NCBI GenBank assembly: GCA_003024175.1
Contig: MDYQ01000230.1
Span: forward strand, 1 to 42,251
Source: Planoprotostelium fungivorum
Taxonomy: Eukaryota > Evosea > Variosea > Cavosteliida > Cavosteliaceae
Length of the DNA stretch: 42,251 nucleotides
Direction of reading: 5' to 3'
In this document: positions 10,941 to 21,681 of the stretch, in pieces
Layout: each line of letters begins with the position of its first letter
Position numbering within the stretch: position 1 is the first letter of the stretch
Program-made: the position numbers and the translations under genes
Notes under the pieces: model-generated
Databases searched by the model: none
Seen by the model: only the letters and a program-made list of their open reading frames with translations
Told to the model about the DNA's origin: nothing

Positions 10941-12870
10941 TCACAGAACACAAGGACAAGCGGAAGCGTAATCAGGATCGATCGTGTCCCTCGCACCACC
11001 GAACCACTTCCCGATGACGTCTTCGGCCGGTTTCCACTGCGGCGTCGTACAGTAACTAAACGAGGTTTTAGGGTTTAATCGGACATCAAATCTCACTTCT
11101 CCAGTCCACCGAAAGTTGGATCAGCCGACCAACCAGAGAAGAAGACACCTTCTAGCCAAGGAATGTCACTCGTCGCCTTCGTATGTCATCGAGATATCTC
11201 AGAGACGAAATCACCTCGAAGGCGGAGACGTAACGTTGGGCTTGTGATGTCAAATTGACTTCCGGACCCTCGGGACAATTACCGCTGCAGTAACCCAACG
11301 AAGTGAATAAGACCTGAAGTCACGGTCACCATCATGACTTTGATCTCGTCATCGCGATCGGTGATGTCACCTGACGATCGTGTTGTTGATGGAGTTTAGA
11401 CAGACTGTCGTTACGATCGTATAAGATGTAGTTCCACTTGGCCTGTCTCTCTGCCACGGAATCTGGCATATCGAAACCGCCGTCTACACCGATGTAGTCG
11501 AGCTTATCCCTTTTCTCTATCATTTTCACATCCGATGGATGTCACTCACCACCAAGGAACTTGGCTCTCCAGTCCCTGTCATGTCGTCAGTCGACAACGA
11601 AAAAAGGCGGGAAACCCACGCTGACTGCGGCGTAAGTGAGGTTGGTGGAGGGTCCTAATTCGTCTCGCAGGGTCTCAATGAGTGTATTCCATTCTCCCCT
11701 CTTCACTGTTTGTTCTTCAGATGGAGATCAAATATATTTGTATACTGTATATATAGATAGATTGAATCTCTCCGATGGAAATAAAACGAGAGAAGAAGAT
11801 AGGGTAGAGAATGGAAAGATAGAAGAGAACAAGATGGAAGAACATCATCGTGATGAGAGGTGATGATGACACACCCGTGGCAGACAAACCCACACCGATG
11901 ACGAGCAAGTCCACCGACTCCCTCTTACACAGAGATGCATACTGCCTCATGATGTGAGTGTAGTTGCCGAACCATTCCTTCCACTGTTCTTCCCGCGTGA
12001 AATTGACACCGATGACTCCACGGCCGCTCTGCAGTGAAGACACCGACATAGAAGTCATCCTCTTCTCTCCAAACTCGATCTGTGGCCTCAGACTGACCTT
12101 CATGCCGTATGATTTGATCTGTCGGATGAGACCTTTTAATTGTTCTCGATTGGGTGTGAGATTGTTCTCGTAGATGTGGGTGGTGCTGCATGTCGTCGGT
12201 GGATGATTCGAAATGAGATGGATCACTTTGGACTCGATTGATAGATGTCGACCAAGATGGAGACGTGGGAGGCACCGGTGGCCCTGACGTTGTGAATCGA
12301 AGTGTAAGCCAGACTGCTGTTCATCTGGAACTTTGGACAATCTGTCGATGTGAGGAGAAGTGGATATGTAGTGGGCGACGCACATCTTCCAGCAGAGACG
12401 ACGATTCCTTTGCTGTTCCATTTGACCCACTTGTATTCGTGTGTCATTGCGTCGAGGTGAGAGCTCCGATACCAATTACCTAACGCAAGAGCCACGACGA
12501 GCGCTTATGTGATCAGTGACAGAATTTATGAAGGTAGACACACCCGACAGAATCAACATGAGAAGTGCAAAGTAGATCCATACCTTCTTGTCCAAGCTCC
12601 CTCTGGCTGTCGGTCTGAATGAAGATCTTGAACCGTTTGTGCCGTCTGGATCGGTCAGAATGAGTTGTGATCCGGTAGAATCTCACAATCATTCTTCTTT
12701 TCGGGAATATGTGGAGAGGGTGATATCAGAGGAGAACTAACATCACCAAAACTAGATCTCATGTCGATTGCACTGGGAGAATATGTTGATAATGACATCG
12801 ATGGATACTGGTGCAGAAGTTTCTCCTGTCGGAATCGCTTGTAGATGTAGAAAAGAGAAGGAGTTTTCAT
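10941..12870 (-). CDS. Type II membrane protein with GH113-like TIM-barrel domain lacking the expected catalytic Glu residues
   Basis: Starts at ATG 12870. A Ser/Pro-rich cytoplasmic tail of about 75 residues precedes a signal anchor (WIYFALLMLILS joined to ALVVALALG across an intron). The lumenal part follows the GH113-like order: YTSIHNVRATGASHVSIL, DIYQSSPNTTHIYENNLTP, IKSYGMKVSLRPQIEF, WKEWFGNYTHIMRQYASLC, VDLLVIGVGLSAT, WNTLIETLRDEL, KLDYIGVDGGFDM, VLFTSLGYCSG, a FFSGW segment, and YCTTPQWKPAEDVI near the end. The stop is at 10941-10943. In the family the acid/base Glu sits in IGxEL and the nucleophile Glu in TExGY; here these read IGVGL and TSLGY, so Gly and Ser replace them. Intron phases agree at most junctions; the joint near 11580-11600 is unclear. 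It probably binds rather than cleaves a glycan. Confidence 0.7.
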
Positions 12871-12924
12871 TCATTCTTTGTACAGTATGCTCATTATGTT
12901 GCCGATCATCCACTGGTGCTTCTT

Positions 12925-13746
12925 TCAACCGCTGTGAGACTCTTCGACCAGTTTTCTCAACGTCTGAACGTGTCCATTCCTCTCAGCCATCCTGGCTGCC
13001 ATGTGGTCACATGCAGTTGCATCTACCCTTTCATCTCTCATCAGCATGGAGACGATCTCCGTGTGACCCGCCGCTGCCGCCTCTCTAATGCACAAATTGG
13101 ATCTCACTGCAGGGTTCACCCTTGCATCTTGCAGCAGATGAGACAGAACTAGACTCCTTCCATACAGACATGCGAAACGGACGGGCTCATTGTCTTTCGA
13201 GGATGGATCGACTCGTGAATCTTGATGGATGGTCGGATGGAGTCGAAGGATCAGCCTCACCCATGAGGAGGAGTCTCACGATGTTCTCGGCGCCAGCACG
13301 TGATGCCGTTCGAATGGCAACATTATCATTGGAGGATGGATCAACGGATGGATGTTCAAGAAGAACCTTCTTTGAAGTCAATCGCAATTGAAGAGCCGAC
13401 CGACCTCCATGACGTGAGCTTTCTTATAGCAGATGGCCGAATCGATGGCGGCTGTCGAGGGGTTCCACCTGTGGAATCTCAAGACTAATAGATGCTTCAG
13501 TGCTTCCATGTTCTCGTGCATCACGGCGGACGTGATGGGCTCAAGGCGACCCAATGTGATGCATCGGTCCGACATCAATCTCCACGCTCTACTAACTCTT
13601 CTCGAGCTCTTGTAGTTCTTCTCCTGTCTTTGATAATCTTCTTTTTTTGCCTTGATGTGATTCACGTGAAGGAGGTATGTGACGATCATTTGGTAGATGT
13701 CATCGTTCAGGTTGAAGTCTCTTCGGTGTCTTTTCATTCTGTTCAA
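12925..13746 (-). CDS. Ankyrin-repeat protein
   Basis: Three exons: 13405-13746, about 13368-13275, and from about 13235 to the stop at 12925. The N-terminus (FNLNDDIYQMIVTYLL) resembles a short F-box-like helix pair. Ankyrin-type units then repeat as VLLEHPSVDPSSNDN, SRVDPSSKDNEPVRFA and RVNPAVRSNLCIREAAAAGH, with the spacing of the DPS...A...GH pattern seen in large amoebal ankyrin families. An intron boundary falls inside a repeat at the same phase as its neighbours. It is probably a cytosolic protein-binding scaffold; an F-box link to ubiquitin ligases is only a guess. It is divergent from the gene at 13816. Confidence 0.65.
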
Positions 13747-13815
13747 TCCTCACATTAAAGCCGTGTGACTGTCTCGCAGCCCGCACTATTGGAGGTGTAG
13801 ATCGTTTCACCATCG
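13747..13815. promoter_or_regulatory. Short divergent promoter (69 bp)
   Basis: The spacer separates the minus-strand ankyrin gene start (13746) from the plus-strand start at 13816. Both genes must share this DNA for transcription start. No TATA box is obvious. Confidence 0.4.
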
Positions 13816-15191
13816 ATGGTGATTATTAATTTCAACGGCATGAATGACACGGACATCGAAGATGAATATCGATACCAGATGTCCAAGATCGTCATAGACG
13901 TCGAGATCAAGAGAGTCGATCACGACAATCGGCTCAATCGATTGCACGAAAGGAGATTGGAGGCGCAGAGAACTTACCAAGCGTTGATGACGGAATTAAA
14001 CGATTTGGAGAGCTCAATAAGAGTCAATCTGAGCGATCTCGAACCATACAGACAATCAGAAGAAGAAAAGCTGATCGAATGGAAGGCAGAGAGATATAGA
14101 GGTACGACACGTGCTCTTTTGTTAGTTGCACCTCTCATTTCGAATCAGTGCTGCACGGATCTCCTTTGATATCACCTAGCTCACAACAGGTAGAAAAGAG
14201 GGACAAACGACATCTAAATCATCACAGCACCAGCCAATCACACAACATCTCGATTCTTCTATTCCATCACACACTTTAGAGATGACACAGAGTGTCATCT
14301 TTGACTCTCAGAGAGTCGATCAGACACCCATTACCTCCACCCTGTCCAACTCTTCATCGTCATTGGAGGATGTAAACATCTCACACCAATTCCAGACACA
14401 AGCCCAAAGTGGTGAGATGAGATGCATGAACACATCAACTCATTGAATGAAAGAAGAGGATGAAATAGTCACCACAACGGTTGGTGATGATCACACGAAA
14501 GACGAGAGACGCGAGAGCGGAACAACAGAAGAGGGGCATGGAATGCCATTCTATACTCAGACACCAACGGAAATAGAAATACAAGAAGGGGAGATGAGGA
14601 GTGGAGAACAAGAACAGAGGGAGAGAGGGGAACAGAGAGTAGGGGAGACAAGAAGAGAGACGAGAGATGAGGAAGAGAAGACAGAAGAGAGTTGGAAGAA
14701 GAGCGAAGAGAAGACAGAAGGCGATGACAAGACAGGAAAGGAGACAGAAGAGGAGGAAGGAGAGAAATCAGGAGACAAGACAAGACAGATGGAAGAAGAG
14801 AAGATAGAAGAGAAGGAAGAAGAGAAGACAGAAGAGCACAGAGAAGAGAAGAGAGGAGTCGTAGTAGGAAAGAGAGGAAGGAAACCAAAGAAACAAGAGG
14901 AGACAGAAGAGAGACCAAAGAAGAGGAGGAGAGGAGAAGAGAAGGAGAAGACGAAGAGAGTGAAGACGTGGCGAGAGGGTATAGAACGTCTGAGAGAGTA
15001 CAAGGAGAGGCACGGTCACTGGCTTCCGAGAGAGGACCATGTGATTGACTCACACTCGTCGTCTGTTGAACTGAAGAGGATGTTAGTTTCTATTGAAATG
15101 GTACCAAGAGCAGAAGAAGAGATTTCAATCCAGAGAGTTGTCCGAGGTAGAGGAGATGGAGCTGATGGCCGTCTGTTTTTCCACCGTTTAA
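13816..15191 (+). CDS. Lys/Glu-rich coiled-coil protein with C-terminal helicase-associated-type domain
   Basis: Starts at ATG 13816. Exon 1 is a predicted coiled coil (MSKIVIDVEIKRVD through LSDLEPYRQSEEEKL). Exon 2 (about 14190-14411) is Ser/Thr/Gln-rich. Exon 3 is dominated by EEK/EEKTE blocks with basic patches such as KKRRRGEEKEKTKR that look like nuclear localisation signals. The end, TWREGIERLREYKERHGHW plus (after an intron) LLKWYQEQKKRFQS, fits the helicase-associated (HA) repeat W..L..Y...hGH...L..W...QR, seen in many algal and protist proteins that are not helicases. The stop is TAA 15189-15191. It is probably nuclear and DNA-associated; function unknown. Strong purine bias on this strand makes long false frames on the other strand. 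Confidence 0.6.
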
Positions 15192-15350
15192 TGAATCGTT
15201 AGTTGTATCGGCGTGAAGACAGAAATTACGATAAGGATGATGAAGTGATGAACGAGTGATGACGATCGTCAGGAGCAGAGTTGTAAAATGAAATTTCTTC
15301 ACACGCGTCAGACAGAGTAATTCCATCATCACATCACCATCGACGTCACC

Positions 15351-15747
15351 ATGTCTAGAGTATTGAACGTTATCGGCTTCTCCAGTTGCCCCTTCTTTCA
15401 GCGTGCTGGAGGAATGGCAAATGGTCTGGCCAGAGAGGGAAAAGTCACCGCCAATGTGAAGGCACTGGATCCAAAGCCACAATTCCAAGAATGGCTCTCG
15501 AAGAATCGTACAGTGAGTCTTTATCCTCTTCGTCATTCATCCCATCACGTGATAAACACCTGGAGTCACATGTAATCTGATATCATCATAGAACTTCAAG
15601 GGAGCAGAGAACCATTCCACCTGTCCCTTTGTCTATTACGACAAAGACTTTATTGGTGGCTGCGACAACCTCTTCTCATGGCTAAAGAAGAACCATCCCG
15701 ACGCCAACACGACGAAGGAGTTCAACAAGTTTTATCCCAAAATCTAA
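15351..15747 (+). CDS. Glutaredoxin-like small thiol protein
   Basis: Two exons (15351-15512 and 15592-15747, phase 0) encode a protein of about 105 residues. The N-terminal strand VLNVIGFSSCPFFQRA has a CPFF active-site motif (glutaredoxins have CPYC or CGFS). The C-terminal half, TCPFVYYDKDFIGGCDNLFSWL, matches the TVPxVFxxxxxIGGxxdL glutathione-binding region. The Val before the cis-Pro is Cys here, and a third Cys follows the GG. With only the first active-site Cys it looks monothiol. There is no targeting peptide, so it is probably cytosolic. Confidence 0.7.
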
Positions 15748-15773
15748 AACAAACTCGACTCTTCGATTCATTT

Positions 15774-16056
15774 GTACATGTTTCGCATGCTCTCTGTCGA
15801 TCGCGTTGCAGCATCATCGCCCTCGAAAGTAGTTCCTGATGCGCTCATAGAGGGTCCTCCTCCTGAGGCAGCCACTCTCGCCATCATCGTCCGCGTAGTT
15901 CTGCACTTGGCAACNGTACATGTTTCGCATGCTCTCTGTCGATCGCGTTGCAGCATCATCGCCCTCGAAAGTAGTTCCTGATGCGTTCATAGAGGGTCCT
16001 CCTCCTGAGGCAGCCACTCTCGCCATCATCGTCCGCGTAGTTCTGCACTTGGCAAC
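15774..16056. repeat. 141-bp tandem duplication separated by a single N (probable assembly seam)
   Basis: 15774-15914 and 15916-16056 are the same 141 bp, differing at one base (gcgCtcat versus gcgTtcat), with the only ambiguous base of the window (N at 15915) between them. This is what results when two contig ends that overlap are joined without merging. It falls at the 3' end of the minus-strand gene at 16026-17690. Confidence 0.85.
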
Positions 16057-17690
16057 CTCTCGTCGACTTCACAATCTGAGATGGAAATGAAGCTCCCTGG
16101 AAGAGCGTGAGACCTCTGACGTCACATCATGCGATGAACTCACGGTGATGGAAGGTGAGGCCAATACAGGTGTCCCTCTCAAATCGGGTGTGTTGGTCAT
16201 CACCGGTGTGTTGGGTGCGGAGTTGGTCCCCAATTTCTGTCCATCTCATCAGACGCCACCTTCCATCATCTCATCTCACCCCTCTGACGAGATTCAAGAC
16301 CCAAATGTTGAAGGAGAGAGCCGTAGCCGTCGTGATCCAGGCGAAATAAGGATATAAGAGGATGGCTCCTACGCTGCTGACCGACCAGAAAGAACGAACG
16401 GTGAAGTTCAATAGAACCCAAACGCCAAAAGCCACGGCGGTAGCAGGTCCCACCTTCTTGTATCGAAAGAAGAGAACGGGCCAGCTGAGGTGAAGGTAAA
16501 ATTGGAAGACAAAGAGGGCCAGCTGGGGGGATGAAAAGAAGGGAGAGGCGAAGGGGAAGAGATAATGGACGAATGACTGCCACAGAGGCCCGAAATCGTC
16601 TAATATCTGTAGAGAGGTCGGCCACGATGATGCGATGAGAAGAGATGTTCCATTAAGTAGGGTGAATAAAAGACAATAAAATCACCTGGAAATACTCCTG
16701 TTGTGCACCTTTCGGTCCCAGGCTAGCCAACAGTTCGAGAGGGATGAACTCATCTTGTATGTCCTCGATGGCTAAGGGAGCGTCGAAGGGGGCGTCGATG
16801 CCAGAGACCGTTCGCAGCTGAGCGGTGGGTTCTTGTAATCGTAATCTCAGCCACACGAACCAAATGGCCGGTGCTTGAATGAGATATAGACGTCTGAATA
16901 ACGATCGTATCGTGATGAGTCGTGGTGACCTGTCGAGAGGTGAGGTCACGTCCAATGAAATCATGGGCGGTGGTCTGTCATTCGAAATATCATGTGGATG
17001 TGAACTCACCATGATGGGTGTCTCAATTGAGTTATGACGGGTTGAAATCTTGGGTTGCCGTATGCACCGCACAACCGATTGACCACTCTTCCAGAGGTAA
17101 TGGCGGCAGCTATAAACAGGAATAATACAATGATCTCCCACAGTCCAAAGTCTTGGGCGTATGATGGCAGTGTTGAAGATCGATATAGCTCCACTATCTG
17201 TTGATAGCCCTCTGAACGGTAGAGTAGGCGGTCCAGTGCGAACAGAATATTCTCAATGAATTGAAAGAGTGAAACATGTGTCGTCTGTTGCTCGAAGCGA
17301 GAGGCGAGAATGGAGATTAGAGAGACCATTATCGCGAAGAGAAGCGCTTTCTTTTTCGTGAATACAGTCCTCCAACGCAGCACTCTCTGCAATCCTACGT
17401 TCTGTCTGTGGTGGTGTTGTCTGTTGGCGGTGCTCTGAGTGAACACATCGGAAGACACCTTTCTTCCTCTGCGTTTCTTTCTCCTCTTACTCTTCTTCTC
17501 TCTCTTCTTCTGTGCCTCCTTCGAGGAAGCCTGAGATGAGGTGTGTCCAATTTCTACTTGTGAAGCAACCGATATCGGAGTGTCGACGCGCTTCTTCTGG
17601 CTTCGTCGACGGCCCCGCTGTCATGGTTATCGGAGTTTTCTGCTTTCTTCTCCCGTGTTGTCTGCATGTGTGCGACGTACAAACATACAT
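16026..17690 (-). CDS. Multi-pass membrane protein with TspO/MBR-like C-terminal segment
   Basis: TspO/translocator proteins are five-helix membrane proteins that bind porphyrins or sterols. The C-terminal part (about 16570-16290) reads PQLALFVFQFYLHLSWPVLFF, then GPATAVAFGVWVLLNF, then LLYPYFAWITTATALSF and NIWVLN, close to TM3-TM5 of the family (Q..LN..W..lFF; PYlaWv.fA..LN..iw.lN). Upstream exons carry a basic N-terminus (KKRREKKSK-type), helices LLFAIMVSLISILA and WEIIVLFLFIAAAITSG, and an acidic stretch around 16720-16800. The usual TspO WY..LxKPxwxPP entry helix was not seen. Introns near 16270 and 16140 lead to a short tail with a stop at 16026. The start (near 17690) is uncertain, and the 3' end touches the assembly seam. 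Confidence 0.5.
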
Positions 17691-18031
17691 TCATCTGGAA
17701 TTTATGTGTCTTAGAGTGACTATATCGTGGATAGAAGGCCACTAGGGCATGTGGTACAAACAGCATCCGTTGAAATGGATATTTTGAGATAAATCGCCGG
17801 CAGAAATGTCGAGCCTGAACAGAACTGTTTTTAGCAAAGAGGCTGATGGCTTACTTAGCCTCACAGCACCCTGTCTGTGGCTAAATCGACCAAGGTAGAG
17901 TCTTGTCCCAGACAGCTGTCGAAGAAAGTTTCGCTCAACTTTCTCCGTCATTCGTCACAAGATTCCAAAACAATGAATAGGAAGTGACGCAATCCACAGC
18001 GGAGACCACAAACAGAAGATCACACACAACC

Positions 18032-18434
18032 ATGCCCAACAACGTTCGTGAGTAGATTCTTCTGCGAGAAGTGCGAGGATGCTCATTGTCTATAGCTGGA
18101 GGAGTTAGCGACGTTTTGCCAGCCGACGACACTGCCATCGATGTGGCTAACCGCGTCAAGAGTCAAGTCGAAGAGAAGACCAGCAGAACTTTCAGCACAT
18201 ACCAAACACATTCTTATGCTAAACAAGTCGTCGCTGGAATGAACTATTTCATCAAGATCAAGGTGACGCATTCGACCTCAAATGAGGAGATTATTGAAAA
18301 CGGTTTCTGATGTTCATCAGGTTGGAGATAATGAATTTATCCACGTCAGAGTCTTCCGTAGTCTGCAGGCCGAGTATTCAGTTCACGGCCTCCAAGAAGG
18401 AAAGACAGAATCTGACGAACTCGCTTACTTCTAA
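18032..18434 (+). CDS. Stefin-type cystatin (cysteine protease inhibitor)
   Basis: Three exons (18032-18047, 18096-18262, 18321-18434) give a protein of about 98 residues. It starts MPNNVPGGVSD, where the PGG trunk is the stefin N-terminal wedge. DVANRVKSQVEEKT is the helix. The central QxVxG loop is QVVAG, followed by MNYFIKIKVGDNEFIHVRVF, the core strands of stefins A/B. It ends in ESDELAYF, like the stefin DELTYF end. There is no signal peptide, so it is cytosolic. It would block papain-like proteases by filling the active-site cleft. Introns are 48 and 58 nt. All inhibitory elements are present. Confidence 0.93.
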
Positions 18435-19175
18435 ATCCTCATATAAACACATCAAATCGTACAGGATCATTCGATCTGATTTGCATTCTTTTTGTTTTGT
18501 GGGACACGGGGACGATTTCCACAGAAAGACATCCTCCACGTTGAGTGGGGTTACAACTTCTTGTTATAGAGAGCATGTTCTGCGTGACAGCGAGTACCTA
18601 TCGAGAAACGCTCCAACGAGATACACACCTTTCCCTCTCAAGTCTCCAAGTCCTTTGAATTAAGAGACGGGTTCATGACGATCGTGACCCTCTTGTGATG
18701 AACCTGTGGCACTGCCTTCATTTCTGACCTCTGAAAGGTATCTCTCGCGGTGTACGAGGTCCCGATGGTCCTTCGTTGTTGCTCGGATGATAGAACATAC
18801 GATGCCAACGCGATATTTTGCGCGATCAAAAGCTACTCACTCAGCTCGCGTTTGAGGCAGGGGTTGGATTCGTTGGTACTCTTTAGTCAGCCGTATATCG
18901 ATAAGGAGGAGCTGTAGGGTTTATTTCGCGGTATTTTGTTTGTAGAGAAATATATGCGAAGGTTCGTAATATCATATGGCAGTTTTCCAAGGAGCATTCG
19001 AGGGCTTTCACCTCTTCACGCTCCACGACCAAAGGGAAGCAGAAGCGGATCATCGACGGCCAGAACTTGGCAATATACAACGAGTGGGTGACTACCATCT
19101 GAACATGCAGAGTTCACATGCCAAGGTATGTTGGCTTGATAGGCGATTAGACTGACGATATGGAAGGTCCCCATC
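18435..19175. other. Spacer without firm gene, upstream of IPT/TIG gene
   Basis: About 740 bp. No frame in it carries a recognisable domain. A candidate non-coding or alternative first exon ends near 19125, where ATGCAGAGTTCACATGCCAAG is followed by gtatgt and, 20 nt later, an AG. Otherwise I see nothing. Confidence 0.35.
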
Positions 19176-21376
19176 ATGCAGGAGTCTTCTTCCACCTCAC
19201 CACCACCACCCCATACTTTATATCCTCCTCCCCTATCAGATCCTTCCGCAATGTTACGTCCAATGGACAACCAAGCACTGTTAATGCAACGGTGAAGATT
19301 TCCTCCCCAAATCCTTCCACTGACATCTTCAGGATGCATGCTCAAGCTTATCAACACTATGGACAGTATCTGACGCAGGCACACATTAACCCCTACGCTT
19401 TACCTTACAACATCCACGATCCAAGAATATTGATGGTACCTCCACCTGTTCAACCTATACCATCAGAAACGTTACCGCAGCCCAGACTAAAGAGAACCAA
19501 GAGCGAAGACTCAGAAGGTAATGAGATACTCAGCCGTTAAATGACACCTGCCATAACATCTCCAATCACATACCCAATCGAGAGTCAGAATCTGACTACA
19601 TCTCAGACGACAGGAGCAGTGAGGAGGAGATGAACAACAACAATCGAAATCAAGCGAGTAATCACTTCCCTGCAACATTGTCCCCCATCCTCCCGGATCA
19701 GAGGTCAGCCACAAAAGTCCTCTTCTCTTCACCTCCATTCGGTCCAGTCCCCTCCATGGTGAGTCCTCATCTTTCATCCCTCACGTTCATCTCCTGATGT
19801 GATGACAGCATCACATGATGGAAGGGTGGAATAGCGCTGGTGCTGGACCTGATCCTTTCAATCGTTTGCTACCTCCAAACGGTCCACCAACGCCATCAGC
19901 CGTACCCCCAATATGGAGCTTCTCTCCCTGGGGCCTGCCAGGTACGAGAGTCTTCCATCAGTTTTCCGTGACATTTCTCAGGGTACTACAACGAGGCATA
20001 CATGCGACAGGCTGTTGCGGGAGCAAATCTGGCGGGAATCGCTCCCATGATGCAGATGGCCGGAGGTGAGATGTGGACCAAATATTCGTGACACCTGACC
20101 CTCCCCAGCCCCCCAATCACCCATGGGATTTCCCGCTCATCAGCCCCTGCCTTCTTTTCCTTCTCCTTACACCGAACAGAGATCACACAATCGCAACGAG
20201 AGAAATTACAATGCTAATCACAATTCGGTAGAACAACCCACAGAAGAGAAGAAAGCCGCAGTCGTACCACCTCCCATGTCTTACCCTGGTTACGAAGGTG
20301 AGAAATGATCACCTCGTTACGTCCCCACACTCGCGATCTTTTCCGCAGAGTCGCCGGACGACAGTCCGATTTCGACTGTTCCAAATCGATGTGTGACGTG
20401 GAATAGGTTATTACCCACGACCGGCCGCCAACAACGCAGCCCCCACTCCCGCTGCCACCCCTGCCCCCACCAACCCCCTTCCCACTGGAGCTGCAGCTCC
20501 ATCAGCCGCCCCAGGCATCACTCCGGCAACCAATCGTTTCGTCCTCAAAGATCAACCCAACGCCTACCAACGGAAATCGTACAAATCCGAACGAAGGTCT
20601 GTTCGTCTACAACTCTGTAGATTGACTCTCGCAGGTACCTCACGCCCAACCCCCTCATCATCTGCACCCGTGAAGCTTGTGGAGACAGGAGCAACACGTC
20701 TCTGCCCAAGATTGCAGATGGAACCGTTCAAGTCGAATTAGTCGACGGTATGGGAAGAAAATTAGACCCCAACCGAAAGATCTTCGAGCCAGCAGACGGA
20801 CAATTCGAAGTGCCTCTCAATCTCAAGTGCATCGCAGAGTTTTCGCTCAAGGTTTTACAAAACTCTGGGCCGGATCTGTTCTGTCTCTTGTTCACGGTCA
20901 ACTACACGACGGTGGGGGGTGAACGGTACACGGAGACCATTCAATCGAGAAAGTTTGTCGTGCAGAGCAACAAGGCTCTCAAGCAGAAGGGTGAGGATTC
21001 AGAGTGGCCAGTTGTAGTCTGACAGAGATCAGAGAAACCATCTGTCATTGGTTTGAAGCCCGCGCAGGGTGGGACGGACCAAGAGATTGATGTTTGGATC
21101 AAGGGAAGTGAATTCCACAGACAAGGTGGAGTGATTCGATTTTATTCTGTTTTATTCTCTTTATTGACCACATCAGGTATACTGGTCTGTTTTGGAGATC
21201 GCGTGGGAAAAGTCATAGAAATTTCTGAGAATCTTCTGGTGGTCAGTGTACCCGCCAGGCCAGAATTCAGAGAAAAAGTGGAAGTACCGGTTACTGTATC
21301 GAACAAGTACAGAAACGAAGTGAAGACGGCAGACAACAAGAGGCTTGTCTATACGTACGTGCCAACTGCCATTTAA
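19176..21376 (+). CDS. IPT/TIG-domain putative transcription factor (CudA/STAT-like candidate)
   Basis: Starts at ATG 19176. The first third is Pro/Gln/Asn-rich low complexity, spliced 19291 to 19333 and at 19518. From about 20530 the folded core begins: NRFVLKDQPNAYQRKSYKSE, RYLTPNPLIICTR, DGTVQVELVDGMGRKLDPNR, CLLFTVNYTTVGGERYTETI and SRKFVVQSNK. A separate Ig-like IPT/TIG unit follows, PSVIGLKPAQGGTDQEIDV...GSEF...LVCFGDRVGKVI, with a C-terminal strand YVPTAI at the stop (21374-21376). A DNA-binding region followed by IPT/TIG is the plan of CSL, Rel and CudA/STAT-like factors. The CudA-like label rests on memory of the layout, not on an alignment. Confidence 0.5.
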
Positions 21377-21681
21377 CCATTACGAGAAACAGAGGAGTGT
21401 AGTCATAGCTAAGGATCGTTACTTTTGAAAGAGATTGAAATACATAACGGAACGGTGATTTCTACTTTTGATCGTCCGATGTGATCACACCGATGAACAA
21501 TGAAAGGATATGAACAATGAATCTCGATCAACTTCGATTCAATTAGAATGTTGAATAGATGAGAACGTCTTCGTTCTGTCTGATCATCACGAACCGTACA
21601 AAATTGCTTCGATAAATTGCATCACGTGACAACCTTTACAATACACCACATCACATCCCGTAAAAACGATCGCACAGCGTC

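Noticed and set aside
14469-15053. Long minus-strand Ser/Leu-rich open frames (up to 194 codons)
   Set aside because: They are the reverse of the purine-rich EEK-coding exon of the plus-strand gene; composition alone keeps them open.
15774-16056. Duplicated exon or insertion-sequence target duplication
   Set aside because: An N exactly between two copies and near identity fit an assembly join better.
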